From contig DJRZ01000046.1 of the NCBI GenBank assembly GCA_002440235.1, positions 1 to 30,047 of the forward strand: DNA of 30,047 nt, in the 5' to 3' direction. Each line of letters begins with the position of its first letter. The first letter of the stretch is position 1. This document shows positions 8,184-16,157 of the stretch, piece after piece. The position numbers and the translations under genes were made by a program. This stretch comes from Alphaproteobacteria bacterium UBA6347. GTDB taxonomy: Bacteria > Pseudomonadota > Alphaproteobacteria > CAAGCB01 > CAG-977. The notes below the pieces were generated by a model. The model worked only from the letters and a program-made list of their open reading frames with translations, did not search any database and was not told the origin of the DNA.

Positions 8184-9434
8184 TCAGCCTTTGACCAGAC
8201 CGTGTTTTTTCTTGCCGACGGACAGCTTGATTTGTCCGTCTTTCAAATCGGCGGCGGTCAGGACGATATTTTCGCCCGCCGCGGCGGCGTCGTTGATTTT
8301 CACGCCGTTCTGCGCGATCAGGCGTTTCGCCTCGCCCTTGCTGGCGGTCAGCTTCAGCCGCACCAGCGCTTCGGTCAGCGGCAGGTTTTCGGCAAAGGCG
8401 ATCACGGGCAGATCGCCGCCCGCCGCGCCCTCTTCAAACGTTTTGCGCGCGGTTTCCGCGGCGGCGCGGGCGGCTTCCTCGCCGCGGCAAAGCTTGGTCG
8501 CCTCGAACGCCAGAACCTTTTTCGCTTCGTTGATTTCCTTGTCTTTCAGCGTTTCCAGACGGCGCACCTCGTCCATCGGCAGGTCGGTGTAAATGCGCAG
8601 GCATTTGCCGACTTCGGCGTCGCCGATGTTGCGGAAATACTGGTAATAGTCGTAGGACGACAGCTTTTCCTCGTTGATCCAGACGGCGTTGCCTTCGGAC
8701 TTGCCCATTTTCTTGCCCGACGAATCCGTCAGAATCGGACTGGTGAATCCGAACAGCTCGACGTCGTACTTGCGCCGTCCCAGCTCCGTCCCCGACGTGA
8801 TGTTTCCCCACTGGTCCGATCCCGCGATCTGCGCGCGGCAGCCGTATTTTTCATACAGCCGGCAGAAATCGTACCCCTGCAGCAGCTGGTAGTTGAATTC
8901 CAGAAACGTCATCTGCTGTTCGCGTTCCAAGCGGGTTTTGACGCTTTCCATCGTCAGCATGCGGTTGACGGAATAATACGTCCCGACATCGCGCAAAAAG
9001 TCCAGATAGTTGACGTCCTTGAACCAATCGTAGTTGTCGGCGACGATCGCGCCGTTTTCCGCGTCGTCGAAACGAATGAACTTCGCGTAGGACGATTTCA
9101 GCCCCGCGATGTTGCGCGCGATGGTTTCGGGCGTCATGAACGGGCGCAGCTTGTCCTTGCCCGACGGGTCGCCGATGCGCGACGTCGCGCCGCCGACCAG
9201 CATGATCGGCTTGTTGCCCAGCTTTTGAAACCAGCGCATCATCATCACGGGCACCAGATGCCCGACGTGCAGACTGTCGGCGGTCGGATCGGATCCCAGA
9301 TAGCCGACGGCAGGCTTTCCCGTTTTTTCGCATTCGCACAGATAGGCGTCGAAGCCCTCTTCGTTCGTGCATTGGTTGTAAAAACCGCGTTCGGTCAGAA
9401 TGCGCAGAAATTCGGATTTGAACTGAGTCATCAA
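8184..9434 (-). CDS. tyrS: Tyrosyl-tRNA synthetase
   Basis: Class I aminoacyl-tRNA synthetase that charges tRNA-Tyr. 416 residues, typical of the bacterial TyrS group with a C-terminal S4 RNA-binding domain. The HIGH motif reads HVGH at 56-59. The tyrosine-binding region includes QLLQGYDF at 183-190 and AGSDQWGN at 204-211. The KMSKS loop reads KMGKS at 242-246. The S4 domain occupies about 345-410 (ALVRLKLTASKGEAKRLI). Two adjacent ATG codons give an MMTQ start; either could be used. It is monocistronic, divergent from anmK and convergent with radC. Confidence 0.98.
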   Translation of the reverse strand: MMTQFKSEFLRILTERGFYNQCTNEEGFDAYLCECEKTGKPAVGYLGSDPTADSLHVGHLVPVMMMRWFQKLGNKPIMLVGGATSRIGDPSGKDKLRPFMTPETIARNIAGLKSSYAKFIRFDDAENGAIVADNYDWFKDVNYLDFLRDVGTYYSVNRMLTMESVKTRLEREQQMTFLEFNYQLLQGYDFCRLYEKYGCRAQIAGSDQWGNITSGTELGRRKYDVELFGFTSPILTDSSGKKMGKSEGNAVWINEEKLSSYDYYQYFRNIGDAEVGKCLRIYTDLPMDEVRRLETLKDKEINEAKKVLAFEATKLCRGEEAARAAAETARKTFEEGAAGGDLPVIAFAENLPLTEALVRLKLTASKGEAKRLIAQNGVKINDAAAAGENIVLTAADLKDGQIKLSVGKKKHGLVKG

Positions 9435-9530
9435 TAAACGTCCCGTTTGGATTTTATTAAACTATTTTGCCTATGGTATTTACCAACAAACACGACAAAA
9501 CTCAACACCAAAGAAGACGAAAGACAAAAG

Positions 9531-10664
9531 ATGGAAGTCATCAAACCTTTGACGGCGCTGGGACTGACGAGCGGCACGTCCATGGACGGCGTCGACGCGG
9601 CTCTGCTGGTCACGGACGGGGTCGACGTATTCGAATACGGCAAGGCGCTGAACCGCCCCTACGACATGAACATGCGCGCCGACCTGCGTTCCGTGACGGG
9701 GCGCGGCGCGAGCGGGGACGGCGAACGGCTCAAAGACGTCGAACGCAAAATGACCCTGTTTCACGCGCAGGTCGTGTCCGAACTGCTGGACGCGGCGGGA
9801 CTGCGCGCGCAGGACGTCGACGTCGTCGGCTTTCACGGGCACACCGTGTTTCACAGCCCGTCGGAACACGTTTCCGTCCAGATCGGCGACGGCGACCTGC
9901 TGGCGCGGCAGACGGGCATTCCCGTCGTCAACCGTTTCAGAAACGCCGACATCGCGAACGGCGGACAGGGCGGTCCGATGATGGCGTCCTACCACGCCGC
10001 TTTGGCGCGGGATCTGGAAAAGCCGGTCGCCGTTTTGAACATCGGCGGCGTCGCGAAGATGACGTGGATCGGGGAAAACGGCGAACTGCTGGCGTTCGAC
10101 ACGGGACCGGGGAACGCGCTGATCGACGACTGGATGATGAAAAAGCACGGCACGAACATGGATTTCGACGGCAACATGGCGGCGAGCGGAACGGTCAACG
10201 AAAAAATCGTCGCCGCGCTGATGAAAGACCCTTATTTCAAAAAACAGCCGCCCAAAGCCCTCGACCGCGACGAATTTTCCGCGAAAGCGACGGAACAGCT
10301 GGCGGGCGAAAACGTCGCGGACGGCGCGGCGACCCTGACGGCGTTTTCGGCGCAGGCGGCGGCGCAGGCGGCGGCGGACTTTATGCCGAAACCGGCGAAA
10401 CGCTGGATCGTCTGCGGCGGCGGCGCGCACAACCCGACGTTGGTGCGTTTTTTGCGCCAGCGGTCGGGGGCTGAAATCCTGCTCGCGCGCGAAGTCGGCT
10501 GGAACGGCGATTTTCTGGAAGCGCAGGGCTACGCCTTTCTGGCGGCGCGGTCGCTGTTCGGACTGCCGATTTCGTTTCCGACGACGACGGGCGTGCCGCA
10601 TTCGATGTGCGGCGGCACTCTGCACGGCGTCCCCGATCCGCTGAAAAACAAAAAAGCCAGATAA
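9531..10664 (+). CDS. anmK: Anhydro-N-acetylmuramic acid kinase
   Basis: Cell-wall recycling enzyme that phosphorylates and opens 1,6-anhydro-MurNAc to MurNAc-6-phosphate. 377 residues, usual length. Motifs: nucleotide-site SGTSMDGVD at 14-22, GFHGHTVFHSP, VNRFRNADIANGGQGGPM, LNIGGVAKMTWI, AFDTGPGNALIDDWM, and IVCGGGAHNPTLV. The ATG at 9531 is chosen because it begins just before the conserved LGLTSGTSMDG; in-frame codons upstream lie in AT-rich promoter-like DNA shared with tyrS. The ribosome site is weak. MurNAc-6-phosphate lyase (MurQ) is not in this window; AmgK at the right edge handles free MurNAc, so two entry routes into recycling may coexist. Confidence 0.96.
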   Translation: MEVIKPLTALGLTSGTSMDGVDAALLVTDGVDVFEYGKALNRPYDMNMRADLRSVTGRGASGDGERLKDVERKMTLFHAQVVSELLDAAGLRAQDVDVVGFHGHTVFHSPSEHVSVQIGDGDLLARQTGIPVVNRFRNADIANGGQGGPMMASYHAALARDLEKPVAVLNIGGVAKMTWIGENGELLAFDTGPGNALIDDWMMKKHGTNMDFDGNMAASGTVNEKIVAALMKDPYFKKQPPKALDRDEFSAKATEQLAGENVADGAATLTAFSAQAAAQAAADFMPKPAKRWIVCGGGAHNPTLVRFLRQRSGAEILLAREVGWNGDFLEAQGYAFLAARSLFGLPISFPTTTGVPHSMCGGTLHGVPDPLKNKKAR

Positions 10665-10688
10665 CGCCGTTTTTTCAAACGCCCGACC

Positions 10689-10720
10689 GTCCCGCCCCGC
10701 GGCGGGACCGGCGGCTTTTT
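10689..10720 (+). terminator. Weak candidate terminator after anmK
   Basis: Stem GTCCCGCC (10689-10696) / GGCGGGAC (10701-10708) with loop CCGC, but the T-run begins only 7 nt after the stem, so efficiency is doubtful. Confidence 0.45.
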
Positions 10721-10735
10721 CAAAAAAAAACGGGC

Positions 10736-10764
10736 TTGACCCTTTAAGGAAAAGGGAATAAACC
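10736..10764 (+). promoter_or_regulatory. Probable sigma-70-type promoter for the amidohydrolase
   Basis: TTGACC (10736-10741), 17-nt spacer, TAAACC (10759-10764), with the start codon 43 nt further on. Nearly the same as the promoter at 5726-5754. Confidence 0.55.
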
Positions 10765-10807
10765 TCATTTACTTTTTTTGATCCACTTCGAAAGAAAGGA
10801 CAACGCG

Positions 10808-11701
10808 ATGATTGACGAAGAAGATTACGGCAAAATTATCGAAGCGCACGCCCACATCGGGACGTGGTGCGCCGACAACGCCGATTTCACCGAAGAAACG
10901 CTGAACAACGTCATGGGCGAACCGTTCACCGTGTCAATCAACGGCGAAGAGGAAGAAAACGAAGTCGTCGCCGTCATGGTTTCGAACATGAGCGGCATCG
11001 ACCTGAAACCCGACGGATCCCCCAAAATCACCGAAGACGAAGCCAACGCGGAAATGCTGGACATCGCGCGCGAAAACCCGAAATTCAAACCGCTGATCGT
11101 CGGACAGCCGGGGTACGGGAACGCCGACAATCTGGCGCGCATGATCGAACTGCGCGGCGACGAGATCTACGGCGTCAAACTGCACCCGAACACGCTGGCG
11201 CTGGACGCAAACGATCCGCAGTACGAACCGTATATGGAAGTCGCGCAGGAATACGGTCTGCCCGTCCTGTTCCATTCGCAGGACAACTATTCAGATCCGC
11301 TGTACATTTTGGAAACGGCGTGCAAATACCCCGAAGTCCCCACCATCATGGCGCACATGGGCATGGGCGGCGACGACAATCATTGGTACACGTTCGGCAT
11401 CATGCAGTCCGCCCTGCTGACCGAAACGGCGAATTTGTACGCCGACGTGTCGTGGATGTCGCCGGAAATGATCGTCGCCGCGCTGATGCGTTCGGACGAG
11501 GAAACGATTTACCACCTGATGTTCGGCACGGACATTCCGCTGGGTCCCTATTCCGACCCCGCGATCTATCCCGCCCGCGTCAGCGAAGTCAAATCCGCGA
11601 TCGCCGCCTCGTTCGACGAAGAGGACGCGCGCGAACTGATCCACCGCCTGTTCTACCAAAACGCCTACGACCTGTTTTTGGCGGGACGCGACGGCGAATA
11701 A
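10808..11701 (+). CDS. Amidohydrolase-2 family metal-dependent hydrolase
   Basis: 297-residue TIM-barrel hydrolase of unknown substrate, probably cytoplasmic. Metal-ligand type motifs in order: EAHAHIG (His14, His16), VKLHPNT, LFHSQDN, MAHMGMGG and MFGTDIPLG with the late Asp. This pattern fits the decarboxylase/lactonase-like amidohydrolase-2 group. The N-terminal quarter is unusually acidic (EEEENEVVAV and neighbours). The ATG at 10808 follows AAAGGA; a TTG-type extension upstream runs into the leader. It stands alone between its own promoter and a strong terminator. No neighbour indicates the pathway. Confidence 0.85.
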   Translation: MIDEEDYGKIIEAHAHIGTWCADNADFTEETLNNVMGEPFTVSINGEEEENEVVAVMVSNMSGIDLKPDGSPKITEDEANAEMLDIARENPKFKPLIVGQPGYGNADNLARMIELRGDEIYGVKLHPNTLALDANDPQYEPYMEVAQEYGLPVLFHSQDNYSDPLYILETACKYPEVPTIMAHMGMGGDDNHWYTFGIMQSALLTETANLYADVSWMSPEMIVAALMRSDEETIYHLMFGTDIPLGPYSDPAIYPARVSEVKSAIAASFDEEDARELIHRLFYQNAYDLFLAGRDGE

Positions 11702-11717
11702 CGCCGGAGCAAATCCG

Positions 11718-11756
11718 AAAAAAAATCCCTTAAAAGCTTTTTAAGGGATTTTTTTT
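11718..11756. terminator. Strong intrinsic terminator, likely bidirectional
   Basis: Near-perfect AT-rich stem: A8-TCCCTTAAAA on the left, TTTTAAGGGA-T8 on the right, with a 3-nt loop. It separates the amidohydrolase from the sigma-factor cassette. Confidence 0.88.
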
Positions 11757-11825
11757 ATTTTCGTGCGCAAGTTTTTTGAAATCCGACCGTTTAACCTGAC
11801 GGATTGCATTACGGAAGACATGCCG

Positions 11826-12413
11826 ATGAATACGCAAACGCCGACGCCGTCGGCTGAAATCATAGGGTTCGCGCAAACGGACGCCGATTTGATGCGAAAA
11901 ATCGCCGCGGGCGGCGAAAAGGCTTTCCGCGCGCTGACGGAACGGCACGCGAAACGCGTGTTCGCTTTGCTGTGGCGGCTGTGCGGCGACCGTTCCGACG
12001 CCGAAGACCTGACGCAGGAAACTTTCCTGCGGGTCTGGAAAAACGCGGAAAGGTGGACGCCCGACGCGCGGCTGGAAACATGGTTGTACCGCATCGCCTA
12101 CAACCTGTTCATCGACAGCCGACGCAGGGAAAAGCCGCAAACGACCGTCCTTGACGACGATCTGCGCAGCGACGCCGACACGCCGGAACAGGCTTTGATG
12201 CGCCGCAACGACGCCGAACGCGTCAAACGCGCGCTGGACAGTCTGCCCGACCGGCAAAGGGAAGCGCTGGCGCTGTGCTATTATCAGGGATTGAAAGCCA
12301 AAGACGCCGCCGAAATCCTGTCCGTGACGCAAGGCGCGCTGGAATCGCTGCTGTTCCGCGCCCGCCAAACGATGAAAGAAATCCTGTCCGCCGACAAAGG
12401 AGGTTCGCCATGA
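11826..12413 (+). CDS. ECF-type RNA polymerase sigma factor
   Basis: 195 residues with only regions 2 and 4. Region 2 spans about 20-100 and includes DAEDLTQETFLRVWKNAERW followed by LETWLYRIAYNLFIDSRR. Region 4 spans about 125-185 and includes LPDRQREALALCYYQGLKAK and the helix-turn-helix DAAEILSVTQGALESLLFRA. The ATG at 11826 is preferred over ATG 11820 because GGAAG sits at a better distance. The stop overlaps the next ATG (ATGA), so sigma and the following membrane protein are coupled, the usual sigma/anti-sigma arrangement. With the metal-sensor-like protein downstream the cassette resembles CnrH-CnrY-CnrX. The recognised promoter cannot be read safely here. Confidence 0.95.
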   Translation: MNTQTPTPSAEIIGFAQTDADLMRKIAAGGEKAFRALTERHAKRVFALLWRLCGDRSDAEDLTQETFLRVWKNAERWTPDARLETWLYRIAYNLFIDSRRREKPQTTVLDDDLRSDADTPEQALMRRNDAERVKRALDSLPDRQREALALCYYQGLKAKDAAEILSVTQGALESLLFRARQTMKEILSADKGGSP

Positions 12414-12760
12414 CAAGCTTTGAAGACTTTGAAAAACAGGTTCGGACTTTCGGTTCCGCCGGCGCCGGCGCCGATCCGTGGGCGCGAACGCCCGAAGGCG
12501 CCGCCGTCGTCGCGCAGGAACGCGCTTTGGACGATTGGCTGGACAAGCTGGTCACCCCCGCCATGCCCGTTTCGGTCGACGCGATCTGCGCCGCCGTTCT
12601 GGCGAAATCGCGAAACCTGACGCCGGCGTTCGTCCGCCTGTCGACCGCGGCGTCGATTCTGCTGGCGATCGGCGGGTTCATGCTGGGACGTTACCAGATG
12701 GCGCGGGATCTGATCGATTCGCAATACTACTTCACGACCATGTTCGACATCGGCTACTAA
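12410..12760 (+). CDS. Candidate anti-sigma factor, single-pass membrane protein
   Basis: 116 residues. The N-terminal 75 are soluble, one hydrophobic helix lies at about 80-100 (STAASILLAIGGFMLG), and a short tail of about 15 residues should be periplasmic. It lacks the HxxxCxxC zinc motif of ZAS-type anti-sigma factors, so if it restrains the sigma factor it would be more like CnrY. The role is inferred from position: start codon overlaps the sigma stop, strong AAGGAGG ribosome site, and a sensor-like gene 16 nt downstream. No sequence family is recognised. Confidence 0.8.
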   Translation: MTSFEDFEKQVRTFGSAGAGADPWARTPEGAAVVAQERALDDWLDKLVTPAMPVSVDAICAAVLAKSRNLTPAFVRLSTAASILLAIGGFMLGRYQMARDLIDSQYYFTTMFDIGY

Positions 12761-12776
12761 ACACCGGAGGATAACA

Positions 12777-13439
12777 ATGAATAAAAAATTACTGACCGCG
12801 CTGGGGATTTCTCTGGCGATCAACTTCATCTTCATCGGGTTCGAAGCGGCGAGGATCGTCTACCGCCCCGCTTTTCCCGCCCTGCCGCGCGAACGTCCCG
12901 CGTTCATGCCGCGCGGCGACCGCGACGCGTTCGAATTTCGGAACAAACGCGTGTTTTCCGAAGCGTTCCGCCGCGCCGTCAAAGAACACGGCAAGGAAAT
13001 GGCGGACGCGAAACGCGCGGTTGAAAACGCGATGAAATCCGATCCGTTCGACGTTGACGCGTTCAAAGCCGCGTCGCAAAAAGCCGCGGACGCCCGCGCC
13101 GTCATCGACGCCGCCGTCACCGAAAACATCGCGCGCATGCTGGCGGACATGAATCCCGACGACCGCCGCGCGTTCGCCGAAAAGTTTTCGAAATGCTGTC
13201 CGAAAGCGAAAAAGCGCGGCGAGAGAACGCCGGCGCATCATCGCGAAGCGGCGCTGCCGCCTCCGCCGGCGGACGCGGACGACGGAATGCTGCCTCCGCC
13301 ACCGCCGCCTTTCGAAACGACGGCTGACGGCGACCGCCCCGCGCCACCCCGCGCGCGTCCGGGCATGAAAAAGCCGTGCCCCTGCATGAAAAAAGGAAAG
13401 CGTCCCGAAAATCCCGTTCCCCCTCAACATCGGGAATAA
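12777..13439 (+). CDS. Periplasmic metal-sensor-like protein (CnrX/CpxP type) with Pro/Cys-rich tail
   Basis: 220 residues. A signal anchor covers about 5-27 (LLTALGISLAINFIFIGFEA), followed by a Pro-rich spacer and a long helical domain of about 55-140 with the heavy-metal-resistance/CpxP-like pattern (REAFRRAVKEHGKEMADAKR-type helices, then MNPDDRRAFAEKF). The final 75 residues are low complexity: poly-Pro runs and several Cys/His positions (KCCPKAK, HHRE, KPCPCMKK) that could bind metal. Third gene of the sigma cassette; it would hold or release the anti-sigma in response to metal or envelope stress. That function is inferred from family and context. Confidence 0.88.
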   Translation: MNKKLLTALGISLAINFIFIGFEAARIVYRPAFPALPRERPAFMPRGDRDAFEFRNKRVFSEAFRRAVKEHGKEMADAKRAVENAMKSDPFDVDAFKAASQKAADARAVIDAAVTENIARMLADMNPDDRRAFAEKFSKCCPKAKKRGERTPAHHREAALPPPPADADDGMLPPPPPPFETTADGDRPAPPRARPGMKKPCPCMKKGKRPENPVPPQHRE

Positions 13440-13854
13440 CGGGGCTTTCCTTCGGAACGCGGTCGCGGCGGGCGTTTTCTCCTCCTTTTTACCGCGCGTC
13501 CGCGCCGCGTTCGCTTTTTCCCCTTTCGGCGTTTTCCGTCGAAAGGGGATTTTTGCGATTCATCTGAAAAACGAAACAACTTTCGCGTGTCTTTCGAACA
13601 AAAACCGAATCAAAAATTTTATTTAAACTTTTGTTCTTCCTCCGTTCGCGCGGCATTTGAAAAAAATTGCGACTCGTTGATTCTTTTAAAAAATCAAAAA
13701 GTCCTTATGCGGCAAGGCTTCCGAGTCGTTTTCGATTCGCCCCGCCCGCCGCGGTGCAACTTTTTTTATAATCGCGTTCATTTTTTGCTGGATTTGCCGA
13801 GTCGCCCCTCTATATAGTGAAAAAAAACAAACCGGATTATTTAAGGATTTCACC
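13440..13854. other. Gene-free region with terminator and possible folded element
   Basis: No convincing gene. The left third is GC-rich and holds the terminator of the sensor operon (listed separately). From about 13570 the DNA becomes AT-rich. CGACTCG (13670-13676) pairs perfectly with CGAGTCG (13722-13728), enclosing an AT hairpin TTGATT...AATCAA (13677-13697) and a small hairpin CCTT/AAGG (13703-13717), which would give a three-way junction. The octamer CCGAGTCG occurs again at 13797-13804. A TATATA at 13811-13816 may be the -10 box for the gene at 13855, but no good -35 is seen. Whether this is an RNA, an operator set or chance is unresolved. Confidence 0.5.
13520..13554 (+). terminator. 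Intrinsic terminator of the sigma/sensor operon
   Basis: Stem CCCCTTTCGGCG (13520-13531) pairs with CGTCGAAAGGGG (13537-13548), one G-T pair, 5-nt loop, then ATTTTT. Confidence 0.8.
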
Positions 13855-14076
13855 ATGGGCACGACCCCTTCATCAACAAAGGTTATTCCGATCGTATTGG
13901 AAGAATCGCTTTACCAACTGATTGAAACGCAAGCGAAAATCGCCGGCGAAACGCCGGAGACGTTCATTCTGAACCGCCTGCACGATTCCATCGAAGCGTG
14001 GACGGATTACTGTTCCGCCGTATCGATGTTGAACAACGAAGAACAGGAACATTTCCATCTGCGCGTCGCCGACTGA
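13855..14076 (+). CDS. Small RHH-like protein
   Basis: 73 residues. After a short polar start, a strand (KVIPIVLEES) is followed by two helices (LYQLIETQAKIAG and TPETFILNRLHDSIEAW), the layout of ribbon-helix-helix DNA-binding proteins and of many antitoxins. The C-terminal 25 residues are acidic. An AAGGA site lies 8-10 nt before the ATG and a strong terminator lies 25 nt after the stop, so it is an independent small transcript. No toxin partner is adjacent. Fold assignment is by pattern only. Confidence 0.7.
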   Translation: MGTTPSSTKVIPIVLEESLYQLIETQAKIAGETPETFILNRLHDSIEAWTDYCSAVSMLNNEEQEHFHLRVAD

Positions 14077-14101
14077 CTCCGCTTGCCCGAATTGAAAAGA
14101 C

Positions 14102-14127
14102 CCCCGCCCGCGGCGGGGATTTTTTTT
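14102..14127 (+). terminator. Intrinsic terminator after the small RHH-like gene
   Basis: Stem CCCCGCC / GGCGGGG with loop CGC, followed by A and eight T (14120-14127). Confidence 0.92.
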
Positions 14128-14153
14128 CGCCCGTCCCGATCCGGATTTCCTTT

Positions 14154-14182
14154 TTGCTTTTTTAACGATTCAAGGGTACTAT
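14154..14182 (+). promoter_or_regulatory. Probable metK promoter
   Basis: TTGCTT (14154-14159), 17-nt spacer, TACTAT (14177-14182). Predicted start near 14189, leaving a leader of about 46 nt. No known SAM-responsive riboswitch consensus was recognised in so short a leader. Confidence 0.65.
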
Positions 14183-14190
14183 CGCCCGCG

Positions 14191-14213
14191 TGAAAGCGCC
14201 GCTTTCATTTTTT
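14191..14213 (+). promoter_or_regulatory. Hairpin plus U-tract at the 5' end of the metK transcript
   Basis: TGAAAGC (14191-14197) and GCTTTCA (14201-14207) form a 7-bp stem with loop GCC, followed by six T. It lies almost at the predicted transcript start, so it may be a 5' stabilising hairpin rather than a true terminator. Confidence 0.5.
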
Positions 14214-14234
14214 CGGACGAGAGGAGTACATTTT

Positions 14235-15404
14235 ATGCGTAAAAAATATCTGTTCACCAGCGAATCCGTGTCCGAAGGACACCCCGACAAAGTCTGCGAC
14301 AGCATTTCCGACACTTTGCTGGATCTGTTTCTGACCCACGACCCGCAGGCGCGTTCCGCCGTCGAAGTCATGGCGACGACCGACCGCGTCATCGTCTGCG
14401 GCGAAGCCCGCCTGCCCGAAACCGTCGACAAACGCATGATGGAAGACGCGATCCGCAAATGCGTCAAGGACATCGGCTACGAACAAAAGGGATTCGACTG
14501 GCAGACCGTCGAAATTCAAAACTATCTGCACAAACAGTCTTCCGACATCGCGCGCGGCGTCGACGAATCCGAAAACAAAGAGGAAGGCGCCGGCGATCAG
14601 GGCATCATTTTCGGCTACGCGACAAACGAACTGGCGGGCGCGGAATATTCCCCCGCGACGCTGTTCCTGTCGCACGGCATTTTAAAAGAACTGGCGCGTC
14701 TGCGGCATTCGGGCGAAATCAAATGGCTGCGCCCCGACGCGAAAAGTCAGGTCACCCTGCGCTATGAAAACGGCGTTCCGACGGGCGTCGACACGATCGT
14801 CGTGTCCACACAGCACACCGAAGACGTCCCCTACGACGAAATCCGCGAAACCGTGCGGGGCGTCGTAGCGAAGCTGCTGCCCGACGGCTGGACGGTCGAC
14901 GACGCGAAATTTTACGTCAATCCGACCGGACGTTTCGTGACCGGCGGTCCCGACGGCGACACGGGGCTGACGGGGCGCAAGATCATCGTCGACACCTACG
15001 GCGGCGCGGTCGCGCACGGCGGCGGCGCGTTTTCGGGCAAAGATCCGACGAAGGTTGACCGTTCGGCGGCTTACGCAACGCGGTATCTGGCGAAAAACAT
15101 CGTCGCCGCCGGTCTGGCGGACAAGGCGGTGATCCAGCTGGCTTACGCGATCGGCGTCGCGCGTCCTCTGGCGGTGTATCTGGACACGTTCGGAACGTGC
15201 AAGGTCGACGAGGACAAGCTGGAATCGATTTTGCCCGAAGTCATGGATTTGACGCCGCGCGGCATTCGCACGCATTTGAAACTGAACCGTCCGATCTATC
15301 TGCCGACGTCCCGCTACGGGCATTTCGGCAGAACGCCCGACGTCGAGGGGGCTTTCCCGTGGGAAAGAACGGATCTGGCGGACGCGCTGAAATCGGCTTT
15401 TTGA
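14235..15404 (+). CDS. metK: S-adenosylmethionine synthetase
   Basis: Makes S-adenosylmethionine from ATP and methionine in the cytoplasm. 389 residues. Starts [19 protein letters not shown] with the conserved substrate-site His-Pro-Asp-Lys. The two family signatures are GAGDQGI at 118-124 and GGGAFSGKD at 262-270. The C-terminal ends with [15 protein letters not shown]. The ATG at 14235 has a GAGGAG ribosome site at 14221-14226. It heads an operon with trmB, which uses SAM as methyl donor, and a STAS protein; trmB begins 18 nt after its stop. Confidence 0.98.
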   Translation: MRKKYLFTSESVSEGHPDKVCDSISDTLLDLFLTHDPQARSAVEVMATTDRVIVCGEARLPETVDKRMMEDAIRKCVKDIGYEQKGFDWQTVEIQNYLHKQSSDIARGVDESENKEEGAGDQGIIFGYATNELAGAEYSPATLFLSHGILKELARLRHSGEIKWLRPDAKSQVTLRYENGVPTGVDTIVVSTQHTEDVPYDEIRETVRGVVAKLLPDGWTVDDAKFYVNPTGRFVTGGPDGDTGLTGRKIIVDTYGGAVAHGGGAFSGKDPTKVDRSAAYATRYLAKNIVAAGLADKAVIQLAYAIGVARPLAVYLDTFGTCKVDEDKLESILPEVMDLTPRGIRTHLKLNRPIYLPTSRYGHFGRTPDVEGAFPWERTDLADALKSAF

Positions 15405-15422
15405 CATAAGGAATTGACGGGA

Positions 15423-16157
15423 ATGGAAGAAAACAAAGCCGGGGGATACCGGTTCTACGGTCGCCGCAAAGGCAAAAAACTGAAACCTTCGCGCGAAGTG
15501 CTGCTGGACGCCTTTCTGCCCAAAGTGCGGCTGAACGTCGCGGGCGAAAACGTCGATCCCGCGTCCTGTTTTTCCGTCCCCGTCAAATCCGTGTGGCTGG
15601 AAATCGGTTTCGGCGGCGGCGAGCATCTGGCGGAACAGAGCGCGCGGCGTCCCGACACGGGCTTCATCGGCGCCGAAGTGTTCGTCAACGGCGTTTCGTC
15701 CCTGCTGACCCACCTGACGGGCAAGGAACGGTCGGGCGACGTCGACGAAAACGTCGGGCTGAAAGCGGGACGCGTCGACAACGTGCGCGTTCACGACAAC
15801 GACGTGCGCGACATTCTGCCGAAATTTAGGGACGGGTCGTTTGAACGGATCTACGTCTTGTTCCCCGATCCGTGGCCCAAGAAAAAACATGCGAACCGCC
15901 GCTTCATCGGTCCGAAAAACCTGCCCGTTCTGGCGCGTCTGCTGAAATCGGGCGGCGAACTGCGAATCGCCAGCGACGACATGAACTATATCCGCTGGTC
16001 GCTGGAGCACCTGATGAAATCCGACGATTTCGAATGGACGGCGCAAACCGCCGACGACTGGCGCAAACCTCCCGCCGACTGGGTGAACACCCGTTACGAG
16101 TTAAAGGCGCTGGCGCAAGGCAAGAAACCCGTCTATCTGGTGTTCAGGCGCAAATAA
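15423..16157 (+). CDS. trmB: tRNA (guanine-N7-)-methyltransferase
   Basis: Methylates G46 of tRNAs to m7G using SAM. 244 residues. The Rossmann SAM motif is LEIGFGGGEHL with GFGGGEH at 62-68. The family hallmark PDPWPKKKH is at 148-156, followed by HANRRFIGP. The C-terminal part includes NTRYELKAL, matching the conserved T-x-Y/F-E motif. The ATG at 15423 is preferred; a TTG at 15414 is a possible longer start. Its stop codon overlaps the next ATG by one base (TAATG), so the STAS gene is translationally coupled. Confidence 0.96.
   Translation: MEENKAGGYRFYGRRKGKKLKPSREVLLDAFLPKVRLNVAGENVDPASCFSVPVKSVWLEIGFGGGEHLAEQSARRPDTGFIGAEVFVNGVSSLLTHLTGKERSGDVDENVGLKAGRVDNVRVHDNDVRDILPKFRDGSFERIYVLFPDPWPKKKHANRRFIGPKNLPVLARLLKSGGELRIASDDMNYIRWSLEHLMKSDDFEWTAQTADDWRKPPADWVNTRYELKALAQGKKPVYLVFRRK

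Noticed and set aside
13587..13817. 76-codon open frame in the gene-free stretch
   Set aside because: GTG start without ribosome site, no domain pattern, crosses the folded element and the AT-rich promoter-like DNA.
14183..14234. SAM riboswitch before metK
   Set aside because: The predicted leader is about 46 nt and contains only one short hairpin. I could not match the SAM-II, SAM/SAH or SAM-I consensus.
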